Positions 31,691-42,990 of a stretch of DNA of 64,000 nt are shown one piece after another (the stretch's first letter is position 1; each line of letters begins with the position of its first letter). The notes beneath the pieces were generated by a model, which worked only from the letters and a program-made list of their open reading frames with translations, ran no database searches and was not told the origin of the DNA. The translations under genes and the position numbers were made by a program. Origin of the DNA: Neoceratodus forsteri (taxonomy: Eukaryota > Chordata > Ceratodontiformes > Ceratodontidae); the NCBI GenBank assembly GCA_016271365.2, contig CM057454.1:698569501-698633500 (forward strand), in the 5' to 3' direction.

Positions 31691-33116
31691 GTCAGAATGC
31701 AGCAATACACATGTGGGGACTTGGTTGCATCAGTATTCCCCTTCTGCTTTTACTGTGTTTCCATTCCTTTTTATCTCCTTCTCGGTTTAGGGTAATTACC
31801 TTAATTTGGTCTGGTTGGCAGGGAGCCTACAGGATTGCGACTACTCCGGATGAAGCATGGACAAGACTGGGGCCTGGCGAGTACTGGTGGAATCCTGCAC
31901 AAAGTGAAGACCTACACACTATCATGCTGTTATCCAAGGGGACTCCTTTTGTACAGCATTAGTTTCCAGAGGGGTGGTTTTGCCTCCCATTTCCAACGTG
32001 GCGGCAACTTATCGCTATTTTTGTTCCCCTGGGAAACAACTTGTCTCTTGTGGGGCTGTTTAACATGCCATCTCCGCTGAATAATAAACCACCTCTCGCT
32101 TTCTTTTTCCCTGCTTCCCTGTATTTGTGTTGGTTATTCACTGTCTTTCGGTTCCGTCTTCCTTAGTTTTCTACTTTCCTATATGTTGTCTCCAGCAGAT
32201 GCCCGTTGGTTAAGCAGGGCTTTCACCTCCCAGTCTGTCTTCTGCTGTTTTCCCTTTACTTTTGAGCCCTTGGCTCCCCTTTTCTCTGTTGTGGTCCTTA
32301 TTGCTGTTATTGGTTTCAGTGCTTCCCAGGCTATATCTATGTGGTACTCATATTCACCACTTTTAGGTTTTACCTATCTTTTTCCACTCCTTCTTTCTTT
32401 GTCACTTTTGGCCTTCCACTACTCAGTGTTTCCCTTAGCTGTTATTATTTCCAATGGGAGGGTGCTACTTCTCTTCTCCCCTCCCCCCTTTTTTTTTCTT
32501 CTGCTCTTTAAGCTAATGGTGGAGGTCGGCTCCGGGGGGGAAGGGGGAGGAGGGGATTGCATTGGGTTAGATATGGTCAACCGCACGTACTGGTGTATGG
32601 CGGGTGTACCCTAGTTTACCTCCTGAGTATTGGTATAATCATTGCCACTTTGGGGATTGTACTGTGGTGTTTAAGGAGGTTTGTGTGGCTGGGAATTTTG
32701 GCTGGTAAGTACCGTAATACCCTTTGGTCTTTTACTGCCTCCAGCCTATGTTTAGATGATGCTATGGAGGGTGAACTTCCTAGGGTACTAGGGGGACCTC
32801 TACCTAATAAGAGTACTACAGTCAATTCATTGTATTGGCTTTTGGGTAGAGGATCAGTTGTATATAGTTCTCAGTGGGTAGGATATAGTGGGGGGGTGGT
32901 TGGGAATCAGGGTGTTCTACAGTTGGTGTTCTTCAACATTATATGGGTTTCTTACTTTATATCACATGTTTACTGGCCTAAGCAGCTGTTATTCACTTTA
33001 TTAGAAGCTGTGGAGCACCGGAATTACCTCACTGGGAGGTTATGTTCAAAGAGAGGGACTTGTGGTGTACTTTTTTTATTTAATAGTGGGCCTGTACATG
33101 AGGTATTGGAACATGA
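31691..33116 (+). other. long L1 inter-ORF spacer
   Basis: 1,426 bases separate ORF1 and ORF2. The spacer is T/C-rich then G/T-rich, with a CCCCTCCCCCC-TTTTTTTT tract and a GGGGGGGAAGGGGGAGGAGG tract near 32480-32560. A 143-residue frame (32183-32614) and a 195-residue frame (32557-33144) lie in it. The second overlaps the ORF2 start by 28 bases and has a hydrophobic stretch (VYLLSIGIIIATLGIVLWC). Neither resembles a known domain. Amphibian L1s often have long spacers, so this is probably non-coding. Confidence 0.6.
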
Positions 33117-36100
33117 ATGGCCACTGGCATTAAAAAATTTGTAACGTGGAATGTAAGAGGGGCTTGTGTACCTAACAAAAAAGTGCAAATTCTAAAACAC
33201 TTACCTTTTCTACGGGCTAACATTTCCTTCATTCAAGAAACCCACCTCCTCCCTGGGGAAGCTGTCAGCTTGCACAGACAGGAGATTGGGCAAGTTTATG
33301 CTTCCGGCATATCAACTGCAAGTGGGGGAACTACTATTTTAATTCACTGCTCAGTTGCCTTTCAGGCTAAAGCAACTATCACAGACCCATTTGGGAGATA
33401 CGTATTAGTCCATGGCCTCTTAGATCACACTGAAGTAGTCCTGGGGAGCATATATGGGCCTGTGGGAGGGAATCCTGATTTTTTTCTGGATTTGTTAGGT
33501 AAACTGCAAGGATTCGCATCTTTACCACTAATTCTTGGTGGAGATTGGAACTTATCCCCCACCCAGTATTTAGATAGATCCAATTACCCACTCAAGCCTC
33601 CCTCCATTGCTCAGAAGGTGTTCTCTGACTTCTTAGATTCCGCTGGGCTATGTGACCCTTGGAGACTACAGAACCCTACGACCCGTCTTTTCACCTTTCA
33701 ATCTATGGTACACTCTTCATGGTCTCGGTTGGACTACATTTTGCTTAGTCACTCACTTTTGTGGGGCCTAGGAGACTCTGCCATAGAACCGATTGTTATA
33801 TCAGATCATGCAGTAGCCTGGGTGTCCATTGTCTTAGATTGCAATTTTCAAAGAGACCCGGTATGACACTTAAATATGCAGCTTTTGAAGGAAGATTATG
33901 TTATAAACAGGATTTCAGACTTGATTGGGGTATTTCTTAGCCATAATCATGGGTCTGTTGCAAGGGCGGATCATGAGTGGTATGCATTAAAATGCTACTT
34001 GAGGGGGGAGTTTATTAGACTCGCTTCCACTCGCAAACGGAAAAGAGAGGCTACCGCTGCATCACTTTTGGACCAAATTAGGTCGCTTGAGCACTCCCTC
34101 CCCCCTCCTCCCCCGCTGGACACCCTGAAAACATTGCTACATTTAAGGAACCAATATTCCCTACTATTACAGGAAAAGTGAATTTGCCATACTAGGAACT
34201 CAAGCAAAATATATTGAGCAGGGAGAAAGGGCAAGTCATCTTCTAGCTTTGTGGCTGAGGAAACTGGAAGCCTCTAGGTTAATTGCCTCTATTGAAGCCT
34301 CTGATGGGGCCATTAAAACCCACCCTAGAGACATTGCTTCAGTTTTTAAACAATTTTACTCTTCCTTATACAATAAATGTGCCTCCTCCCCATCTCAAAG
34401 TGAGGTACTAGACTACCTGTCTACTTCTTCATTACCAACTCTCTCTCCTGCACAGCAATCCTGTTTAATTGTCCCCATCTCCCTTCAAGAAATATTATTT
34501 GCTATTAGTAAACTGGCACCAGATAAGGCTCCCCGGCCCACCGGCCTGCCATCAAATTTTTATAAAGTTTTTGCTAAAGATCTCACACCCTGCCTGTTAC
34601 GTTTGTACCAACACATGTTCTCAGGACAAAACCAAGATCCAACCCTGTTGGAGGTCTTAATTCTTCTTCTTCTCAAACCGGACAAGCCGACGCATTCCCC
34701 AGCGAGTTATCGCCCAATCTCCCTGCTAAATTGTGACATTAAAATTCTTGCTAAGATACTCACTAATAGGATTGAGCAAGTCTGGACCTCCCTTCTTAGT
34801 CCTGAACAAATAGGTTTTGTGGCTGGCAGAACTCCAGAAGACCATCTTCGTAAACTCTCGGACATTATTCAGTCAGCAAAATTCTCCCTTGCTCCAATGG
34901 CATTAATTTCTTTAGACGCATAAAAGGCGTTTGATAGGGTTGATTGGAATTTCCTGTAGACCACATTACAGGTAATGGGTTTTCCTAATGAGTTTATTAG
35001 ATGGATTCAAACTCTATACCTTTTTCCCAGGGCTAGAATATATTGTAATGGAGTATTATCCGAGGCCTTCCCTCTCTTCTCAGGCACACGGCAGGGATGC
35101 CCGCTCTCCCCATTTTTATTTAATCTGTATCTTGAGCCTCTTATCAGGTGTTTAAAATCTTCCCCTCTAATTGTCAGTATACCAGTAGGGAATAATGTCC
35201 CCCTGCTTTTGGTTTATGCCGATGATGTACTCCTTCACCTTTCAAATCTGGTCTCCTCCCTGAAGGAGGCCCTGGTTATCATTGATAACTTTGGGAAATT
35301 TTCAAATTACAAACTCAATATTGGTAAAACCAAAATCTTCCCCCTTAATCACTTGACATACAGTTTGGCTTTTAGTCAATTCGGAATGAAGTGGGCTCCA
35401 CATTTCATTAAATATTTAGGGATCTATATTACCTTGAATCCAGCCTTGTCGCGAAAGGTTAACTTTGAGGACTTATGGCATAACATTTACCAAGATCTAA
35501 TAAGGTGGAAAAACCTCCCACTCTCATTATGGGGCAGAATTAATACTATCAACATGAATGTCCTACCTAGATTATTTTATCCCTTAAGCATGTTAGATAT
35601 GTGGCTATCGGTGTCCTTCTTCCAACGTATTCATTCTGGGGTCGATTCATTTATATGGCGAGACAAAGCAACCAGAAGGTCGTATCTTAAACTATCCCTG
35701 CCTAAGGAGTTAGGAGGGCTTCGCCTTCCCAACTTTCTATATTACTATTGGGCCTCTCATCTGTATAAGTGCAGGAAATGGCTGGCTCTACCTGAACTTC
35801 TTACCCATCTTGACTATGTCCCACTATGGTTGCAAATTGAATTGAACTTGTTCGTGTCTTATAAATTAGCTCCAACATCTCTTTTTTATACTTCAAGGAC
35901 AAATATACCCAAAGCTCTGCAGCCTCTCCCGATTGGCATTTCATTAAGAGTCCTCTCTCAGCTGTTTAGTCACTTCAAGGTGTCCCCACTTTTAGATTTT
36001 TCCCAACCTATTTGTGCCAATCCGAATCTTAGAATAGGAAATGCCTTTATAACTGGAAGTTGGTTACCAATCTCCCATGTGCACACTGTTGCTGACTTTT

Positions 36101-36884
36101 ATTCCCAGGAGCGTATTCTAACTACGGGAGAGATTTGAGGCAAGTTTGGCTGGCTGTCATTGGCAATTTTTAAAGTTCTCCAGCTTAAGCACCTTTTGAT
36201 TAAAACATTTGGGTGTAAAATTAAAACCTCGCAAATCGCGGATTTCTTTCAGCAAATAGCGGTTTCTGTTAATAAACCTCATGGTATAGCTAAATTGTAC
36301 TGCCTACTTTATACTTTCCTGCAGTTCCCACCAGCTGCCGGTTCTAAGATCTGGCAAAGTTTTTTCCCGGACAAAGATATAAATTGGCAATGAATATGGA
36401 GGGATTTATATATATATATCACACTCAGGACTGGTACAGGCTAACACAATATTGTATTACACATAACCTTTATTATACTCCCATTAAATTGGTTCGGATG
36501 AAACATATACCTACCAATACATGCTCCAGATGTAATAAAGAAGAAGGCTCGCTCCTACACATATTATGGTCATGCGACAAAGTATCTCTCTTATGGAGGC
36601 AAATAGAATTAACTCTGGACCTGTTGCTGGGCCTACAGTGCCTTTTCTCTCCCGTGATTTGTGTTTTTGGGGATTACTCCGAAATTCAGGTGAGGGAGAA
36701 GAGATTCTATATGGCCCTAATTTCAATGGCTGTTAAAAAATTGGTGCTCAGACACTGGATGGACCAAGCCTCTATTTCCTACACAGAATGGCTGCATGAA
36801 ATGTCTTTTGCACTTCATGTTGAGCAACTAATAGCAAATGTGAATCACCACCAGGCTTCCTTCAATAGTAAATGGGGAAAATGA
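33117..36884 (+). pseudogene. L1 ORF2: endonuclease, reverse transcriptase, Cys-rich end
   Basis: ORF2 nicks target DNA and copies L1 RNA onto it. The start is ATG 33117 (MATGIKKFVTWNVRG). Endonuclease residues are kept: N in TWNVRG, E in IQETHL, GGDWN, SRLDYILLS and ISDHAVAW. The reverse transcriptase has YRPISLLNCD (34709), KAFDRVDW (34924) just after a stop, GTRQGCPLSPFLFNLYLEPL (35083) and YADDVLL (35216). The C-terminal Cys-His cluster CSRCNKEEGSLLHILWSC is near 36525. Damage: TGA at about 33864, a frameshift near 34165-34181, TAA at 34921-34923, TAG near 34957, TGA at 36136-36138, and a frameshift near 36393 next to a TATATA run. The copy is moderately young but dead. Confidence 0.93.
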
Positions 36885-37329
36885 TATGCCCTTTATTTGA
36901 ACTGATAAGGTACATTAGCTGGGTCATGAGCCTCTCAAATTGGCTATTTTTTCTTCTCTTGTCTATTCAGCTTCCTCCCTTCTCTGAATAGCCCTTCAAG
37001 TTTCCCACTGGGCCTCTTCTTTCTGCTCTATTTCTTCCATCCTTTCTTACCTCGTGTGTTATGTAGTGGATTACCTACTCAGGTTTCTTTCTTTTAATTA
37101 ACAAGGCTCAAGATTGTAATTGTGTACACCACAATGCGGGGGTTGGGAGGGCTTTTGGTAGATTATTAATTGTGATTTTAATTTTTTTTTTTTTGTAAGG
37201 TTGGAATTTTCCGGTCTATTTACCTTTTGGTTGTCTTATGTAGTATACTATCCACTGTTCCCATGCTGCTTGGCTATTCTGTATTGTTTGTTTTAATCAA
37301 TAAAGTATGTAAAATTAAAAAAAAACAAA
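36885..37329 (+). other. L1 3' untranslated region and tail
   Basis: T-rich sequence with a T-run (37184-37193), a G-rich patch (GGGGGTTGGGAGGG at about 37138), AATAAA at about 37299, and an A-rich tail ending at the target duplication. Confidence 0.8.
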
Positions 37330-37343
37330 ACATTACTGATAAG

Positions 37344-37463
37344 CTCTGACGCATCGGGATTTGTGCCAGGTGCAATTTCCACTTGAATATCACACCAGAG
37401 CACATCAGTGGGTTGCACATGGTGCAACACTGTTGCGCATGTGCAACCCTTTTGAATATCTGG
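37344..37463. mobile_element. right part of the 8-bp-flanked element
   Basis: A stretch with GGGTTGCACATGGTGCAACA and TTGCGCATGTGCAACCC palindromes, then the second ATATCTGG copy (37456-37463). Similar TGGTGCAA-palindromes fill the MITE at 56284-57023, suggesting a related family (inference). Confidence 0.5.
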
Positions 37464-37994
37464 CCCCAGGTGTTTACGGATGCATAACATGGCTTCTGTA
37501 GAGGGTGTGGTACAACAACAGCCTTGGTCAGGTTCACGAATGACTTGCAAGAAAACATGGATCAGGAGAAGTACACAGGCATGGTGTTCATAGACCTGAC
37601 CTAGGCCTTCGACCTAGTAGACCACCAAATATTGATTTTCAAACTGAAAGTGTTGGGGTTTGGAGGACCAGTGACTGAATGGTTAAATGATCACCTGACT
37701 ATGAAAGAACAACAGGTTAGGATAAATGATACTGTGTCTGACTTTAGAAAAGTCAGTTATGGGGTACCACAGGGATCGATATTGGGACCTCTATTGTTCT
37801 CACTATACATAAATTAATTACCCATAATATGTAAAGATTCCTCCTTAATTTTGTATGCAGACAATGCAGTTTTATATGTGGCTGAGAAAAATATTGACAT
37901 GATTAGAATTAAGTTAGAAAATGATTATAGAAAAATGATAGTATGGTTAAAAGCAAATAGATTAGTTTTGAATAAAAAAAAGACAAAAGGTATG
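37464..37994 (+). pseudogene. Guest-LINE fragment 2: reverse transcriptase
   Basis: The translation gives HGFCRGCGTTTALVRFTND (37490-37550), KYTGMVFIDLT then AFDLVDHQIL (37575-37635) with TAG replacing the usual Lys codon, GVPQGSILGPLLFSLYIN (37760-37815), LILYADNAVLY (37845-37880; the second Asp of YADD is Asn) and LVLNKKKTK (37960-37988). It continues directly from the domain broken at 29995 and is cut by the MITE at 37995. The loss of one catalytic Asp and the in-frame stop make it inactive. Confidence 0.85.
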
Positions 37995-38006
37995 GGGCAG
38001 GATTCA

Positions 38007-40536
38007 TAGAAACATAGAAATATAGAAGTTGACGGCAGATAAGGACCGCAAGGCCCATCCAGTCTGCCCATTTCTTTTTCTACCTTATAAATGTGCCATC
38101 AGCCTTTGCTCTGTCAGTGGCTTATCTATTCATACTCATCTGTATTGCTCCCATATGCCTATCCCATGCCTATTTGAAGCCCTGCACTGTATTCATAGCC
38201 ACCACTTCCTGAGGTAGGCCATTCTATGCATCCACCACCCTTTCTGTGAAAAATAATTTTCTCACATTCCCCCCTTAATCGGCCTCCCTCTAATCTCATG
38301 CTGTGTCCTCTTGTCCTGCTATTTTTCTTATATTTAAACATGTTAGACTGTTTCAACTTGTTAATGCCCTGAAGATGTTTGAATGTCTCGATCATATCAC
38401 CTCTCTCCCTCCTTTGCTCAAGGGTATACATATTGAGCTCCGTTAATCTGTCCTCATATGTTTTCTGATGCAGTTCCTGCACCATTTTGGTTGCCCTTCT
38501 CTGGACTGCCTCAATTTAGTTAATGTCCTTGTGAAGCTGTGGCCTCCAATACTGCACACAGTACTCCAGATGGGGCCTAACTAGTGTCTTGTAAAGAGGA
38601 ATTATTACCTCCTCTGCGGCTTGTGATACCTACTAATACACCATAACATCCCCTAGCCTTACCTACTGCTTTAGATGTCTGCTTGATGATTTCAGGGTCA
38701 TCGGTGATGATGATGCCCAAGTCTCGTTCTTCCTTTGTGACTGCCAGCAACTCCCCTGCCAGCCTATAGGAGGGTTCAGGGTTTCTCCTCTCTATGTGCA
38801 TGATCTTGCACTTCTTTGCATTAAATCCCAGTTGCCACTCTTCTGACCATTTTGCTAGTTTATCCAGATGTCTTCTCATTCTGCCCACCCCATCTGGATC
38901 ATCTACTCTGTTGCAGATCTTGGTGTCATCTGCAAACAGACAAGCCTTACCCTCTAGTCCATCTGCAATGTCACTAATGAAGATAATGAAGAGGACTGGC
39001 CCCAGGACTGATCCCTGAGGTACCCCACTTGTGACTTGCATCTCTTCTGACTGTCTACCATTTACCACCACTCTCTGTTTTCTGCCTGTCAACCAGTTTG
39101 CCACCCAGTTGACCAACTGCTGACCTACCCCGAGCCTACCCAGCTTATTTATCAATCTTCTATGTGAAACAGTGTTGAAAGCTTTGCTGAAGTCAAGGTA
39201 GGCGACATCAACTGCTCCCCCTTGGTCCACCACTCTGGTTACCCAGTCAAAGAAATCTATGAGATTAGTTTGACAGGACCTTCCTTTTGTAAACCCATGC
39301 TGTCTTGGATCCTGTGCCCCTATGGATTCCAGGTGTTGCACTATCCTTTCCTTAAGGAATGCTTCCAGAATCTTGCCCACTACTGAGGTAAGACTGACTG
39401 GTCTGTAGTTCCCTGCCTCCTCCATGCTACCATTCTTGTGGAGTGGGATCACATGAGCCCTTCTCCAGTCTTCTGGGACCTCTCCTGTGCTCAGAGACTC
39501 ACTAAACAGTTCTGCTAATGGCTCTGCTAGTTCCACCCTTAGTTCCTTAAGTACACTGGGATGTATGTCATCAGGTCCCATTGCCTTGTCCACTCTGAGC
39601 TTAACGAGCTCTTGTAGGACCCTTTCTTTTGTGAAGGGAGTAGTGCTCACCTCCCTCCCCTCTGTGTCCATGGTGCTGATCTGTGGGCCCTGCCCTACCT
39701 TCTCTTCAGTAAATACTGAGCAACAGTATCTATTTAGGATATATGTTTTAACAGGGTCCTGCTCCCCACATGCCCCCTTTTCACCTCTGAACTTAGCAAT
39801 ACCCCCTCTGGACTTTCTCCCTTCACTAATGTATCTATAGAAAGTCTTGTCACCTTCTTTTACTGTTCTTGCTAGTGTTTCCCCAGTCTGGGACTTTGCC
39901 TGCCTTACTGCCTTCCCTGCTTCATTAGGGCAGTTTGGTATGACTCCCTATCTTCATCCCGCTGTGTTTCCTTATATTTCCTGAAGGCCAGCCTTTTGGC
40001 TCTGACCTTTTCTGCTACTGTATTTGAGAACCAAAGTGGTTTCCTTTTTCTTTTGCACTTCCTTTTCTGTCTAACACAATGGGATGTTGCTTCAAGTATT
40101 ACATCCTTAATGCTTGCCCATTTTGCCTGTACCCCCTCACCTGTGTTTCTTTTTGCCAGGGCTAGCTTAACTCTGTTGGCCATCTTATCAAAGTCAGCTC
40201 CTCTGAAGTCCCATATTTTTGCCTTGGAATGGGATGATTTAGATGTAGTGGCCAAACTAAACCATACTATGTGATGGTCACTGGCCCCCAGGTGACCTTC
40301 TACCTGGAGATCTGTGATCCCTTCCCTGTTAGTCAGTACTAGATCTAGTATAGCCCTGTCTCTTGTGGGTTGTTGTACCAGTTGTTTGAAGCCCTCCCCC
40401 TGCAGGGAATCCACCATGTGTCTAGTTCTGGCAGATGTTCCTGCTGGTATTGACCAATCTGTATCCAGCATGTTGAAGTCTCCCATTATCAGAACCTCCC
40501 CTTTAGCTGTCATGTTTTGTATATCTTCTAATGAAA
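38007..40536 (-). mobile_element. CR1 LINE, 5'-truncated, with 8-mer 3' end
   Basis: Read on the minus strand, the 3' end finishes in the repeated octamer TTTCTATG (plus-strand CATAGAAACATAGAAATATAG at 38005-38028), the hallmark of CR1 tails, which lack poly(A). The plus-strand 3' region has GACGGCAGATAAGGACCGCA. Upstream lie the ORF2 pieces. The element ends abruptly at about 40536 inside the endonuclease, a usual CR1 5' truncation. It is the best-preserved CR1 in the window. Confidence 0.92.
38159..40536 (-). pseudogene. CR1 ORF2: endonuclease C-part, reverse transcriptase
   Basis: From 40536 downward: GEVLIMGDFNMLDTDW (endonuclease Asp/Asn motif, near 40460-40510), DLVLTNREG, SDHHIVWFSL (near 40255-40285), a basic linker, and then the 364-residue open frame 38577-39671. 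That frame has DKAMGPDDIHPSVLKEL, WRRAHVIPLHKNGS, NYRPVSLTSVVGKILE, DVAYLDFSKAFNTVSHRRLI, SGVPQGSVLGPVLF, ACLFADDTKI and KEERDLGIIITDD. After a frameshift the C-terminus has [13 protein letters not shown] and the 38159-38485 frame. The FADD box is intact. A frameshift region lies at 39671-39905. The copy is inactive because the N-terminal endonuclease is missing. Confidence 0.93.
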
Positions 40537-41459
40537 GAAAGCCAAAAATCCTGCAGCTGCGGGGAAAAGACCTGCAGCACTGTTGAAACGCAATCGTGTG
40601 ATATTCATATAGAAATTTTATGCAGGTGCGGAATTTTGTAAAATCCCTGCAGCTGCAGAATTTCAGCAGCTGTTGAAATTGTGCACCGTGCCGAGAAGCC
40701 GCAACTGCAGATCTGTAGCTGCAGAAATAGCTTAGGGTGCACAGCAACAGTGAACTTAATTAGCTGGAACTGCAAACTTTAACAGGGCTGCCATAGAATG
40801 AAGCTGAAAGCACCCACAAAGAGACCAGCAACCAGTCCCTCAACTGGGACCACTGCAGTACCACAGGTACCAGCAATACCATGGCACCACAGTGGCCAAC
40901 TGTCACTGCTGGTCTTCCCTTCCTGGGGTGTTCCTGTTGCCTGCCAGGGTAGCACTCACTGCAGGCTGGCCCAGCTCTACTGCTTGTGGGGCTCCGTCAT
41001 GGGCTGCACTGTGTCTGGTGGTTGTTGCCTATTGCCATATCATGGCAATGTGTGCTTTTATTGCTGTTACAGCAGCAAGAGTTATACTATCTGGGATACT
41101 ATTACCAGTGTCTCATCTCCACCTTAATTGATTCCAATTGCTGGGGCACTACTGCAGTTTGCTGAGGGAGAGTTACACCTCATTGCACTGTGTGTAACAT
41201 TTTTTCCACACCTGCTGACAAAACCTGGTTGTGAATAGTCTTTCAGGGGCTGTGCCTTACTTCTCTCACACCTTTTTTTCCTCAGGGACTTCCACAGCTG
41301 CACTTTTTTCCACAGTCCTTAGTGTTGTTTTCTGCAGCTGCAGAGAGGTTTTGTGAATCGCTCTCAGTGCAAATTCCCGTTTGTTTCCATAGCTACAGCA
41401 GTTTTGGGGACTTAGGGAAGGTTTTGCACCTTCATAAAGCTTTGTGAATCCAGTCCATG

Positions 41460-42540
41460 CTGTTTACTATGCCAGCAAAGTTAAGGAGGACAAGGGAAGA
41501 TTTTAAAATAATAGATAATGAAGGTTCTTTTCTTGATATGGTCACTGAGTTCCATTATTTGGGTGTGTTATTAGATAATCACTTTCCTTTGCTCCTCATT
41601 TGAATAATGTGACTAAATACTGTAGATACAAAGTAGAATTGGTGCTGTATATACAGTAAGGGATTTTTTAACAGATGATACGAGGAAAAGTATGTTTATT
41701 GCCCATATTAGATTATTGGAGGGTTGGTTTGGTGCAGCGGGGTCAGAAAAGGTAAAACAGCAGAGACAAAGTCTAACTGTAACCACCTCATGATGTAACT
41801 CACAATGCCTCAAATGTTCCTTATGTCCTTGTTCATTCTTATAACTTGTATTGTTATCCCGGGTCGCCCCTGAAAAAAGGACCTTCGGGGCTCAGTGGGC
41901 CTACCCAGTCACCACAATTTAATAAATAATAAATAAATATAATTCTATTTGTAGATTTGCATTAAGGGCTAGACATAGGGAACATCATTGTAATTTATAT
42001 AGTAGGTTGGGTTGGCTACCTTTGGTACAAAGAGACACTACGCAGGAGTTATGTTTTGTACATAGATCACTCTACAGTGTTATATACATTCCTATGAACA
42101 ACTTTTTTTTCTTGTAGAACAAATACTAGGCAGCTAAGATCCAGTTCCTCTGTTTTATTGGACATTCCTCTTTGTAAAACATCAAAGAACCAAACATCTT
42201 TTAAATACTGTGCTATAGATAGTTGGAATAAATTCCCTGATGACTTAAGAAATTTAGAAAATTTAATTTATTTTAAGGTATCTCTAAAAAGACACTTGTA
42301 CCTGGGGTGGGATGTAAGTGTACCTAGAGGTCACTTTAAGTATTGCACTTTACACTACATAATCTATTTTAGGATTATATTAAATGAATAGTGTGTATAT
42401 TTATGTGGTTAAGTGTTGTTCTTTTATGTTTGTCTGACTGTGATGTAATTTTGTTTTGTATCCGGGCCAAGCCTGTAAAAGGGCCATGTGGCCCAGCACT
42501 TTTTTACCCAGTCAACAAAGTTTTAAATAAAAAAAATTAA
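41460..42540 (+). pseudogene. Guest-LINE fragment 3: ORF2 C-terminus and 3' end
   Basis: The frame gives LFTMPAKLRRTRED, FHYLGVLLDN (41540-41590), then degraded residues. After a small insert come NSICRFALRARHREH (41940-41985), LGWLPLVQRDTT (42010-42045) and SFKYCAIDSWNKFPDDLRNL (42195-42255). The 3' untranslated region ends with CCGGGCCAAGCCTGTAAAAG, TTTAAATAAAAAAAATTAAA. It is the natural end of the element begun at 27746. Confidence 0.78.
41785..41938 (+). mobile_element. short LINE 3'-tail insertion
   Basis: The Guest-LINE protein breaks near 41785 and resumes at 41940. Between them GTTATCCCGGGTCGCCCCTG and the tail AATTTAATAAATAATAAATA resemble a LINE 3' end similar in plan to the one at 42455-42540. 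I read it as a severely 5'-truncated copy. Target duplication not found. Confidence 0.5.
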
Positions 42541-42990
42541 AAATCTCCAATTACTTCACATTCCTTGAGCTTATTACCAAACTGGTACCCAATCCCTGGA
42601 AGTGAGCTCCATTAACTTGATCTTCACCAGCAGCAAACCATCACACTAAACATTATTTATCTTCCACCAGGCACCCCCAGCAGTGAACTAGAAACTCTAC
42701 TTGAACTAAAAAACTCTCTCCCCAGAGGTAGAGAACGGATCATCCTTAGTGATTTTTACCAAAACTGGCTATCAAGCCAAGCAGATGTGACCAGGCAGGC
42801 CATCAGAGGGCTCAGACTGCACAAATCATATTATCTACCATCTGAACACAGTATAACTATGGCTATGAACCCATCTTGGACTGGGTCATTGTCTCCAACC
42901 CCTGCCGGGTCGTGGAATCAGGTTTGCTCCCAGACTCCATTAGTGACCACAACACTGTCTTTTGCAGTTGGTCCCTTGGTACATGAAATC
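42541..42990 (+). pseudogene. Host-LINE fragment 3: endonuclease middle
   Basis: The translation gives LNIIYLPPGTPSSELETLLE (42645-42705), RIILSDFYQNWLSSQADV (42735-42790; GDFN-type motif with Gly to Ser and Asn to Tyr), HKSYYLPS, and SDHNTVFCSWSLGT (42945-42985) in shifted frames. It picks up where the 27391-27745 piece ends (SNC then N-Y-F-T-F-L-E-L). A CR1 scrap follows. Confidence 0.75.

Larger units (their letters stand above)
30617..37343 (+). mobile_element. L1-clade LINE, full-length, 14-bp target duplication
   Basis: ACATTACTGATAAG occurs at 30617-30630 and 37330-37343. Between them is a 6.7 kb L1: a short 5' leader (30631-30823), ORF1 (30824-31690), a 1.4 kb inter-ORF spacer, ORF2 (33117-36884) and a 3' untranslated region with AATAAA near 37300 and an A-rich tail. 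The first A of the repeat may belong to the tail. Completeness at both ends plus the target duplication mark it as an intact insertion event; ORF2 stops show that it is now dead. It sits inside the 8-bp-flanked element, which itself sits inside Guest-LINE. Confidence 0.93.
37992..41459. mobile_element. MITE with 3-bp flanking ATG, split by CR1
   Basis: Left end GGGCAGGATTCA (37995-38006). The right end on the reverse strand is GGACTGGATTCACAAAG (ending at 41456). ATG flanks both ends (37992-37994, 41457-41459). A CR1 is inserted immediately after the left 12 bases (about 38007-40536). The rest (about 40537-41456) is rich in CTGCAGCTGCAG phrases and TTGTGAATC. GG-GGATTCACAAAG termini and a 3-bp duplication suggest a Harbinger-type element (inference). 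Skipping the insert with one ATG restores Guest-LINE frame (T-K-G-M then L-F-T-M). No transposase is present; the plus-strand frame at 40798-41127 has no recognisable domain. Confidence 0.72.

Noticed and set aside
32183..32614. 143-codon hydrophobic frame as a third L1 gene
   Set aside because: It is a translation of a T/C-rich then G-rich tract; low complexity explains it better.
40798..41127. 109-codon frame as an independent gene
   Set aside because: It lies inside the MITE body with no start context, splice partners or known domain.
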